Source: Rhineura floridana (taxonomy: Eukaryota; Chordata; Lepidosauria; Squamata; Rhineuridae). Taken from it: a stretch of DNA of 64,000 bases. The stretch is from positions 50,873,898 to 50,937,897 of the forward strand of contig NC_084489.1 of assembly GCF_030035675.1 (NCBI RefSeq), written 5' to 3'. The notes under the pieces were generated by a model that saw only the letters and a program-made list of their open reading frames with translations, had not been told where the DNA came from and did no database searches. Both the position numbers and the translations under genes were made by a program. Below are positions 55,210-64,000 of the stretch, in pieces; positions within the stretch are counted from its first letter, which is position 1; every line of letters starts with the position of its first letter.

Positions 55210-55528
55210 TACAGTAGGGTCCCACTTCTTGGCACCCCGCTTTTTGGCGTTCCATTAATACGGCACCAGCAGGGCAATCCGCTGGAGGGGGGCCTGGAGC
55301 TCCCCACGCTCCAGCTGATCTCACCGGAAGAGGGGAAGATCAGCTGTAGAGCGCTCCAGCTGATCTCCTCCTCTTCTGGCGCGATCAGACTCCTGCGCTC
55401 AAGCTGATCACACCGGAGAGGGGAAGAGGGTTAGACCCCTGCGCTACAGCTGATCCGCTTTTTGGTAATTTTCGCTTTTTGGCAGGGGTCTGGAACCTAA
55501 CCTGCTGTATGAGTGGGGCCCTACTGTA
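55210..55528. mobile_element. Tc1/mariner-like MITE with iterated CAGCTGATC palindromes
   Basis: TACAGTAGGGTCCC / GGGGCCCTACTGTA termini with TA at both ends. Same orientation and plan as 50865-51229 but with fewer internal modules. In C1GALT1 intron 1. Confidence 0.84.
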
Positions 55529-55846
55529 CTTATATTTGAAAAACCATTGCTGTACAACCTGATTGCTTATAGATTATAGGGACTGTTGGTACAGGGACGA
55601 AAATCTGAAGAATATAAAAGGATATGAATCCAGATCTGCCCTAGACACTATACTGTGACATTTTTCAAAGATATGGTCAATTAGTAATAAGTTAGCAGAA
55701 AAAATCTGGGAAGTCTAACATCTTTCATTGAGTTAATACCTAGGTACAATTCAAACCTTGTTTTAATCAATCTGAGATAACAGACAGATGCCAAGTATAG
55801 ATTGAGAAAGAATCCCAGACTCTAGCAGTTTCATTACTTTAAAAAA

Positions 55847-56237
55847 AATGGAAATGGACTGCCTTCAAGTCAATCCTGACTTATGGCGACCCTATGAATA
55901 GGGTTTTCATGGTAAGTGGTATTCAGAAGGGGTTTACCATTGCCTCCCTCTGAGGCTAGTCCTCCCCAGCTGGCTAGGGCCTGCTCAGCTTGCCACAGCT
56001 GCACAAGCCAGCCCCTTCCTTGTATGCAACTGACAGCTGGAGGGCAACTAGGCTTCTTGGGACTATGCAGCTTGTCCACGGCTGCACAGGTGGCAGGGCA
56101 CATAACCCCTGAGCCACTCACTGCAAGGGTGATATTTAACTGCCCCTTTACACTCAGGAGACACGAGCGGGGATTTGAACTCACAGACTCTGGACTCCCA
56201 GCCAGGCTCTCCTCCCCACTGTGCTATACCAGCTTCA
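55847..56237 (-). mobile_element. Sauria-type SINE, longer variant
   Basis: Bov-B-like tail (tcaagtcaatcctgacttatgg) at its left end and a tRNA-like head (ggatttgaactcacagactc ... actgtgctatacc) at the right. About 150 bp of extra Cys/Ala-codon-like GC-rich sequence sits between tail and head compared with 27130-27325. In C1GALT1 intron 1. Confidence 0.75.
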
Positions 56238-57429
56238 TTAATTTCAGATACATATTATTGTGCAGATCCTTTGTAATTATTCTAGTTTGACTAAATTGTG
56301 ATAGAAAGACTTAAGAAAAACAGTGCAAAATCTGGTTTTTGAGAAAAAGGCTCTTGTATAGACATTCTTATGCTGCAAAATCACTGGCTAATTATCTCTA
56401 TGCTACACTATGCTGCATGTTCAGATAAGAGCTTACTTTAGGTCTGGGTTCATGCCCACATTGTGTAATCATGAGCAAGTCACTGTTCTTAAGTCTCAAT
56501 TTCTCATCCTCCCAGGGCTGTTGCAAGAATACACCAAATAATAACTGTATGCCTTTCCTCAGCTAACACTGAATGCAGAATTTATCAAGAATCATCTTAA
56601 ACTGTTGACAAATGAAGAAGAAAGTCATTCTGTAGACATCCTCCCATTCCAACAAGGTTTCTCCAAGACATATTTCTTGAAAAGAGTTTCCCTCTTGTTG
56701 TCTCATACCATTCTACCTGTTTTTGAAGCAAGGGAACTCAGTACAAAACCCATGAGAAACTGCATCACTTTATTAAATTATTCCAATTCTACAGCTCCTC
56801 ATTCCAACTTCTCTTTGAATTCAGTGTTTAACAAAACACAATTACTTTATCACAAGGTCGGTCAACCTCCTTATGCATTTTAATGTCTGCATCTAAAGGC
56901 AGTTTAAGCAAGTGAGGCCACCACTGAGTCTGGAATGCGTCACTTGTGAATATTAATGCAAGATAGAAAGCAGGAGAACACCAATTTAAACACAAATATA
57001 GCTAATGAAGATTTTACATTTGGACTACAGGTACAGAATACTCTAAAACAATTTAAACATCACTTATGAAAGTGGCTGTACTTCATTCATTGTAATTTGC
57101 ATAAAATCATCATTGCTTAGAATACACTTGAGACTATAAATGGCTCTCTTTGGGAGTTTTCATGCATTATCCCAGTGCCACATTAGCAACATTCACACAG
57201 TCAATTTTAAAAAATTATGTATACATGGCAAATAAAACACAAATATCATTACAGGCTGGAATGCATTTTTATGTCACTTTAGTTAATGCACTACCATGGT
57301 TCACTCATTAAGCTTTTCCTGCTTTAAATGATGCTGTTTGGGAACTAGTATGTTTCAGCTAGTATGGGAGAATACACTCTCCACGTCTTGTCCAGATCCT
57401 TGCCTGTGCATTTCCCTCACCTGTTCTCC

Positions 57430-57615
57430 TGCTCCACCTAGAGGTGCGAAGGCCAGGGAAAATCCCAGAAAATTTCAGGAAAAAAATCCCTCATTTTTTC
57501 CTGGTTTTTCCAACTTTTTTTGGGGGGGGGGGGAGGCAAAGAAAAAAACATTTTTTTCTGATTTTTTCTGGGCCTTCACAACATCATTTCCTTCACCACT
57601 ACCTTTCCAGTTCTT
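57430..57615. mobile_element. Palindromic MITE-like repeat
   Basis: gtgcgaaggccagggaaaatc at the left and ctgggccttcac at the right are inverted, with gaaaatttcaggaaaaaaat facing attttttcctgg inside. In C1GALT1 intron 1. Confidence 0.45.
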
Positions 57616-58159
57616 CAATGAAACTAATGATAATGAAGAGGGTGGGAGACCAATACCATTTCATTGTATTGACAATACTGCCAGGCTTATGAAGGAAAAT
57701 GTCTTCCTTAACAGTCAGTTGGTGATCTGGTTTAATTATTGTGTGTTTTTTAGAATTATATAATTATGTGGTATTATAATTGTTGTAAACCACTTTGATT
57801 TTTTAAATAAAATTGCGGTATACCAATATTTTTATAAGTAAATAAGTTTACCTTTAAAGAAGTAAGAGTATTGTTTCCTACACACCAGTGTTGATATTCA
57901 TACATACCCTTTTGAAGGAAGAAAACACAAAAATCCCACTCTTCCTAACTCCAGAGCAGCAGCAAGGAAAAGGGCTGGCTGGCAGTGTTGATGAAAGTGA
58001 CAATGCTACCTTGGAGTTCCCACACATTCCCATATTAGAAAATATTAAAATGTGAAAAAATACATTTCCAAATGGTTAAAACTCCATGAGAAAAAGATGG
58101 ATGGCTGCTGGAGGACCTGAACTGTTATTCAGAAAGAATGCATCTCTTTGATGGTGTGA

Positions 58160-58472
58160 TACAAAAAACTAAAAAGGTAAAGGTGTCCCCGCACTTATAG
58201 TGCGATTCGTTTCCGACTCTTAGGGTTACGTCTTGCAACGTTTACTAGGCAGACCGTATATATGGGGTGGGATTGCCAGTTCCTTCCCCGGCCTTTCTTT
58301 ACCCCCCAGCATATGCCAGGTACTCATTTTACCGACCACGGATGGATGGAAGGCTGAGTGGACCTCGACCCCTTTTACCGGAGATTCGACTTCCTCCTTC
58401 TGTTGGAATCGAACTCTGGCCACGAGCAGAGCTTCAGCTGCGCCGCTTACCACTCATGGGTAGATTTAAAAT
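58160..58472 (-). mobile_element. tRNA-derived SINE, well preserved
   Basis: On the minus strand: A box (gagtggtaagcggc), perfect B box (gagttcgattcc), a 200-bp body, and an end in ggacacctttaccttt. Still rich in CpG, so probably young. Not the Sauria family (no Bov-B tail). Confidence 0.8.
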
Positions 58473-58859
58473 TCTGATACAAATGCATTTCTACCTTTCA
58501 GGTTCCCACACCAACAACAGCAGAGAGGTACAAAAACACAAAATCCAGTGCATGTTTACATAGAAGTCAGTTTCACTGCATTCTTCACTGGGACTTACTC
58601 TAAGGTAAGAGCACCTGGGCCTAACAGTACAATTCTTTGCATGTTGTTTATTCAGATGTACGCCTGTCCACTACGTTAAATAGGGTTTACTCCCATATAA
58701 AAGTTGCAGCTTAGGCAACACATGCCAGATCTGTCTTCACAGAATGACCCGCCTGGGACTTGAAGGCGTTTTAAGTGTCACTCAGCAAAACACATTCTGG
58801 GATCCTAGCAGGGCAACTCCTTGATGCAGCGGTGACAATATTCTTTCTGCTTCCCCGCT

Positions 58860-60130
58860 TCCTCCACTAGGGAGGAACTTCTCCGATACTGTATTCTCAC
58901 TTCATGCAACGCCCTCAGCTTTTAGCCTAACAGCCGCAAGCTCAAGGGTGCTATAACCACCGCAGCAGCAGCCATCACCAGTAGGCTGATTTTTATTTGA
59001 TACACAGCTTTCTATCGCACCCTTCTAGCGCCTCCGGTTCCAGTATGGAGCTGGGGTGGCCAGTGATGCAGTGGGAAAATTTTAGACTCTGGACATCACG
59101 AACTGGACATCAGAACCATCCCACCACGCTTTCAGTGAGAATGTGTGCCTACTACGAAATGTCGTAAACCAGCCCAGTTGCGTTCGGGAGCCCTTCCTGT
59201 TCAGTTGGACCCTGGACTTCTGCCCCATAGTCTTGCCCTGAGAGAACCCTGACTGAGGAGCGGGGCGAGTGGGAGAAAGGGGTTGACATCTCAGTATGGG
59301 GAAGGCTCCTTTGGCGGCCTCCTCGCCAATAAACCAAAAGCGCCGACACGCAACACTCCGCCCGCCCTCCCCCAAATCGCCTCACACCGGCGGTACTGAC
59401 AGTATTTCCATTCTCCACCCAGCTCCCAAGAGAAAGGACAGTGGCGCCGAAACGACACTTGTTACACCGACCAAGGAACCATGTCGCCGTCGTCCGCCTC
59501 ACTCCTCCGGTAGTCAGCCCCGCGGCGACGTCCCTACCCCGAAAAACATCCATCAGGGCCAGCCTACCTCTCTCTTTCCCCCTTACCTTGCCCAGCCTCC
59601 GCCAGGAGGACTGGCGGAGGAACAGAAGGCACTTCTCAGGCCCCCCTGAGCCACGAAAGGTTGCCAGGCGGTGGAGGAAGCGGCACCCAGAACCTCCGAG
59701 GCCCTGTCACTGCCATCCCCCGTCTTCTCTAAGCAGGCCGTCCCCTACTTAACGCCCATCCTAATATCCTCACGCCGCCCGTCCCGAGAAAGGAGAGTCG
59801 AGCCGGCCCCGCCTCGAAACGTCTCATTAGGCCCGAGAGCAGCAGCCAGCCATACCCGGCGGGGCTCTTGCAACTGGGCGGTGTCTCGTTGTCCTCTGTT
59901 CCCGCCCACCTGATGACAGAGCGGAGGAAGGAGGAGGAGTGGCGGCAGCTATTACTTTCTCTTCAGGCCTGGGACTGAGATGGGTGGAGTGCGGCTTCTG
60001 CCTGTTGCTCGCTTCTAAGGAGAAGGATCGTGGGAAGCTTCTGAAGGGAGGGGGGAAACCATAAGCCCCAAGGCTTCCTTACCTCATGACTCAGTTACAG
60101 TCCCGTTTTCTTTTCTACGGAGGAGGTGTC
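58860..60130 (-). promoter_or_regulatory. C1GALT1: CpG-rich promoter region of C1GALT1, with candidate non-coding first exon
   Basis: The only long stretch of the window with high GC and frequent CpG (densest at about 59330-59900). On the minus strand a consensus donor, CAAG|GTAAGG, lies at 59587/59586 and a second, GAG|GTAAGG, near 60081. Either could join a non-coding leader exon to the acceptor at 53949. No TATA box is evident, as usual for a housekeeping Golgi enzyme. Short open frames here on both strands are GC-rich chance frames. Confidence 0.7.
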
Positions 60131-60539
60131 GCTTACCGGAGTCTCACACTCTGATTCAAATCAAATAGTTACCTCCAGGCAGCCAGAATTTCGATTGCCT
60201 CGGCCGGCGTTCCATTCCGGTGGCCTGGGAAAATTCGTATGTTCAAGCGTTTTTGCTCTTGGCCCTGAGCCTAGCATGACCCTGTATTTTGAGTAGGGGC
60301 TACCGAAGTGCGAGACTGCAAACTAGCCAGTTTTCTTTAAATTACACGCTTCTCTGAGAGGAAATCTCATTTCACTCCTTGAATTCGGTGTGGGAAAGCT
60401 CAAGCTCCGGGCTAAATGTGGTCTCTCTGGTTGGCTCTCCGGACTCTCCAGGCCACAAACCCTCTCTGAGTGCTTTTATCCAGCTGGAATGCGATAATGC
60501 CTCTTGTTGGCCTGAAAAGAGGACAGAAAAGGGGTGTGT

Positions 60540-61000
60540 GTGTTTATCAAAATTTATATGCTGATTGATTGTAACAAAGCCTCTAAGTGGTTTACAAGAA
60601 ATATTAAAATTATCAATAAAAATAGTTAAAAACAAGTAATTAGAAAGATTTAAAAGATAATTCAAATCACCAGTAAACTAAAAAAGAGATTAAAATGCAT
60701 CAACATCTATGTGCCTAGATAGGTTTGCCTAAATTTGCCTCTGGACGAGTGGCGGCTGGCACATTAGGGCAAGAGGGGCATTACTAAACTGAGCCTGAAA
60801 CTGATTTTATTCCCCCCTGCTTTTTTTAGTTTTATCTCTTTAGATGCCTTTTAATACCACTCCCCTAGATTTCTTAACTGTATTTTATGTATTTTTTCTA
60901 TTTTAATATTTTTTGTTTTTATTGTGTATGATTTTATTGTGAGCTACCCTATTTTAAGGTAGAAGGGTGGGATAGAAATATTTTAATAATAAATAAATAA
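60540..61000. repeat. Two LINE tail fragments upstream of C1GALT1
   Basis: 60540-60690 is a minus-strand tail (gtttacaagaaatattaaaattatc). 60830-61000 is a plus-strand tail ending in gggatagaaatattttaat then (AATA)n. A short hAT-like piece (gtggcggctggcac) lies between at about 60750. Confidence 0.5.
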
Positions 61001-61745
61001 ATGCCCCACCAAGCTCAGTCTGCCCTCAGCAAGCCCCCACCTTCCTGCCTTCTTACTGATGCCTCTGCTGCTATCTTTGTTCATGACATGCATGCGTGCT
61101 ACGTGCACATATCTGCCATCAGCCAAGATGGCAGCAGGGGCATCAGCCCCTTAGGGAAACCCACAGCGTAGCCAGCATTTACTTCAAGGAAGAGATAAGT
61201 GAGGTATGCAGGCAGGCATTGCAGGCCTGCGTGGTAGTAGCAGTGGTGCCTGGGAACTCCCTCTCTGTGATCCATGGCAGGGTTGGGAGCCGATGCTGCC
61301 ACGGATCACAGAAGGGAGCGCTACCCACCCACCCTAAGGAGGGGCACTTCAGGGGCCCTTGGCCAGGGCCTGACCTGGCTGCCCTTGTTGGTGTTTGCTC
61401 TGTCAGACATACACTGGCGTACCCGACCGTAGTCACTCCCTTGCTTTATCCTTGCCAAGAATAACGCAACTCGCGTGTAGAAATATACAGTCTTTTATCA
61501 GCAGAATAACATAAAGCAGTACAAGTTACACAGTCCGTCTTTCTCCTCTTTACTTCCCCACACACCAGAAAAAACATCCTGTCTTTATAGCCCATCATGG
61601 TCATTTAGTCATTAGGTGATTTAGGGTCTGCACCTGTATCGCCTGAGGGTTTTGATTTACTCTTTACTGTCAGTTAACCCTTTCATGGCTGGTTTTCCTT
61701 CTTTGTGAAATGTACATGCTAACAGCCCTCTGGTGCCGGCCCTGT
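61001..61745. mobile_element. hAT-like family A copy interrupted by a solo LTR
   Basis: Text matches 30707-31282 (ccatcagccaagatggcagc, agccccttagggaaaccca, gtgcctgggaactccctctc) and ends tggtgccggccctg at 61745. Bases 61386-61724 are a later insertion. The left end is not resolved because a LINE tail abuts it. Confidence 0.75.
61386..61724 (-). mobile_element. Solo LTR of an LTR retrotransposon (fossil), nested in a hAT-like element
   Basis: 339 bp beginning TGTTGG and ending GCTAACA, flanked by exact 5-bp duplications GCCCT (61381-61385 and 61725-61729). Read on the minus strand it has a TATA-like ctataaagac and an AT-rich polyadenylation-like segment, so this is the likelier orientation. 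No internal region is present: it is the product of LTR-LTR recombination. The exact duplication suggests a moderate age, younger than its host element. Confidence 0.8.
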
Positions 61746-62409
61746 CAACAACCCAGGGGCACAGGGACTCAAATCAGTTTTCAAACAGGTGTCAATACAG
61801 AAGCACCACATCATACTAAATGCATGTGCCAAAGTGATGGTGAGACTGATTAAAAAGAAGGGCAAGAGAAAAAAACAATAGTCCTTTACTGTTTTCAGGT
61901 AAGTAGGCAACAGTTGGTCTGAAGTGCTTAATGCTTTCACCGACTGTCCCTTAACAGCCTTAACTTTGGATGCAGTGTGTCCGTGGGAAGTGGGAATTCG
62001 CTGCTTCCACCATCCTACTCCTTTTATATATCTCTTTTGAGACTAGCTACTACATAATTTATTTTATTTCTAGTTGTGCCAATGAAATAAGTGGCAGGTT
62101 TCGCAGTGATTGCTAAACTCACATTCTGTTTTTTCTCATAGGTTTTATGGAGCCCACACCAAAAATGTCTAGGTCTGTCTAAACCTGAATATCTGTCAAG
62201 TTGTATGAAAAAAAAAAACCCTTTCAGTTTTTACATATATACTAATTTGGTATACACAAAAAGTTTCACAAAGAAAAGTTCTTGGGAAAGAATGTTACAA
62301 CCGATTTTAGCCTGATGATGTCAATGGTATTACAATCAGATAAAGAATGAAAATAATGAAAACATGCATTCAGATGGCTAACAACTATATATGGCTATAG
62401 TTTCAAATG

Positions 62410-62600
62410 AACAGATATTTATAGCATGCACCTATGCAAGTCTGCTCAGAAGTAAGTCCTATTAAGTGCAATAGGACATTCCCAGGCAGATGAGCATAAA
62501 AGCCCGCAGTGCCCATCCTATATACACTTACTTACCTTGGAGAAGTCCTATTAAACACAGTGGGACTTCTGAGTAAGCATGCATAGGACTGTGCTATTAA
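62410..62600. repeat. Two adjoining family E MITE units
   Basis: tatttatagcatgcacctatgc-type start, ctcagaagtaagtcctatta, then a second unit ending gcatgcataggactgtgc. Confidence 0.65.
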
Positions 62601-62639
62601 TAAGATGTTGGAGTTTGCCTTTGTCAAAGTGAGAACCTC

Positions 62640-63420
62640 ACAGAGCCTCAATTGGAAGCAGATAGATTATACTTTCCAAAGCATCTTCCTCTTCATTTTC
62701 CAGCCTGTCTTCCTTTCAGTCTTGGGGCTTTACTTCCAGCTTTCTGGTGTCTTCCCCCCCCCCCGGCTCCTGGACAATCGAGGCCTCTTCTTCCTCCTCT
62801 GCTAGTGACTGCAACTCCTCACAGTCCAAACCCTCCAGCTGCCCATCCACTTTGTGGATCTCTTTAGCCACTCCAGTATGGGTGCTCTGCAGCTGAACTC
62901 CTGGGTCACTCTAAACCCCTGGTAGCGGCTGATCAGGCATGGCTCTCACTTCCTCACATGGGGTCTCCTTTCTCCAAAGAGGCTTTCCATTATCTCCTCC
63001 ATTTGTTGCCAGTGCTCCTGGTGCTCTCGTTACCTTTTCTGCTGGTCCTCCTCGTGCTCTCGTTGCCTTTGCTGCTGGTCCTCCTGATGCTTTTGTTGCC
63101 TTTGCTGCTGGTCCTGCTGCCTTTGCTGCTGGTCCTCCTGGCACTCTTGTTGCCTTTGCTGCTGATCCTCCTGCTGATCCATCAATTTTATCTGTTCCAG
63201 AGTGGTTGCAGTTTCTCCCTCCATTTTAACTCAGGCACACCTTGCTCCCCATGCTTCTTCCAGGAAACTCAATCCCACTTTCAACACCAGTGTTGCACGC
63301 CACCCCAATCTCCAAGCGGTGAGAAATTTCCAGGGGTCCCTGTGCTTAACCCAGGGGTTTGGTTTCCTTGGAAAGAAGGTCAGCAGAATGTGTGGTGACT
63401 TTATGAAATATGGTTTATTT
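62640..63420 (-). mobile_element. Possible LTR-retrotransposon remnant (gag-like start), fossil
   Basis: The minus strand has an LTR-end-like AATAAACC... stretch near 63400, a leader, then from 63224 a short frame MEGETATTLEQIKLMDQQ that runs into a Gln/Arg/Glu coiled coil built from an approximately 33-bp repeat (63030-63190), followed by an acidic segment. This resembles the start of gypsy-like gag genes. It is broken and incomplete. The family call is by eye only; a simple minisatellite is the alternative. Confidence 0.35.
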
Positions 63421-64000
63421 ATTTACACACATTCTAACCTGAGGTTAAGATGGAGGGGTTCAACATTGATAGCTGCCATTAAAAAAAAAAAATTAGCTGG
63501 CAGAGGTTCAAACCTTTTAACAGCTGTGTGAGTTAGAGTGAGCTGGCCAATATTGATATTTGAACAGGCGCAGTTTCCTCATCACTACAGTTCCATGCTT
63601 GGCAAAGCTTCAACTGCTATATTTCTTTGCATATCATGCAACATTTAAAAGCATAGAAGAAACTGTAACGAGTAGTAGGTAGGAATACTAGGAACTCTTC
63701 AGGGCTAGAAAGGAAAATATCCTCAGACTCCAACCATTACAATCCTGTGCAGAAACAAATTTGATTGAAATCAGTAGGACATAGCTCAAGTAATGTGTTT
63801 GGGACTGGGAAATTAGGAAAACTGGAACAGTCCAGTGAAACCTGAAGTCCTGTTTATGCACTGAGCAGAAAGTAGCTGCATGCTTGTGATAAAATAAAAG
63901 TTTATTCAACAATATGACTTCATCTGTTTAACTAACCTTTGGTGTCATTTTTAAAAAGCTTTTCTTCTGATTATTTAATCTAGATCCTGTTTGTTCTTCT

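Larger units (their letters stand above)
53949..58859 (-). other. C1GALT1 first intron, proximal part
   Basis: Holds the L2 tail, one palindromic Tc1/mariner-like MITE, a Sauria SINE variant, a tRNA-SINE and a LINE tail at about 57760-57845. 56240-57340 is AT-rich with nothing I can name. Confidence 0.55.
61746..64000. other. Repeat-rich flank upstream of C1GALT1
   Basis: Apart from the family E MITEs and the LTR-type remnant, 61750-62400 and 63450-64000 are AT-rich with no gene or recognised repeat. Confidence 0.5.

Noticed and set aside
58226-58563. Overlapping open frames on both strands
   Set aside because: They lie within a tRNA-derived SINE that is still GC- and CpG-rich, which lowers stop frequency.
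59152-59913. Several 80-130 codon frames on both strands
   Set aside because: They are within the CpG island; composition (Arg/Pro/Ala-rich) is that of GC-rich chance frames.
62199-62300. A tRNA gene or other RNA gene in the window
   Set aside because: The only A-box/B-box pairs seen (for example 27140, 58440, 11750) belong to SINEs with long bodies; no cloverleaf-complete tRNA was found.

Overview
The window is vertebrate nuclear DNA, almost certainly from a squamate reptile (lizard-like). The two genes are ordinary vertebrate genes with spliced, GT-AG bounded exons. The repeats are the squamate mixture: Sauria-type SINEs with a Bov-B-like tail, tRNA-derived SINEs, L2- and CR1-clade LINE pieces, and many short hAT-like and Tc1/mariner-like non-autonomous DNA transposons. 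No bacterial, organellar or CRISPR-like sequence was seen.

Layout. Positions 39-38797 (+ strand) hold the 3' part of COL28A1, collagen type XXVIII alpha 1. There are eleven collagenous exons, then the exons for the C-terminal von Willebrand A domain, a linker and a terminal Kunitz domain with the stop codon. The signal peptide, first VWA domain and early collagen exons lie upstream of the window. Introns are full of repeats, including a nearly whole L2-clade LINE at 21.2-24.1 kb. Positions 38.8-48 kb are the intergenic gap. Positions 53929-50125 (- strand) are the complete coding sequence of C1GALT1, core 1 beta-1,3-galactosyltransferase (371 aa in three coding exons). Its CpG-rich promoter and likely non-coding first exon lie near 59-60.1 kb. 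Positions 60.2-64 kb are repeat-rich with no host gene that I can recognise.

The two genes are convergent, about 11 kb stop to stop. From memory, human chromosome 7p21 has the same neighbours and orientation but a much wider gap. The genes do not form a pathway: one encodes an extracellular matrix protein, the other a Golgi enzyme that starts core 1 O-glycans.

Most of what is unusual is in the mobile-element record. Seven non-autonomous DNA transposons can be delimited to the base with 8-bp target duplications, four of them exact. There is a solo LTR nested inside a DNA transposon with exact 5-bp duplications. Two unclassified repeat families occur twice each. A pair of TA-flanked elements is built from iterated CAGCTGATC palindromes and sits inside C1GALT1 introns. 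In COL28A1, one 2-residue break of the Gly-X-Y pattern falls in nearly every 69-bp exon, and the Kunitz P1 position is Arg. I did not find convincing evidence of a wholly new biological system.
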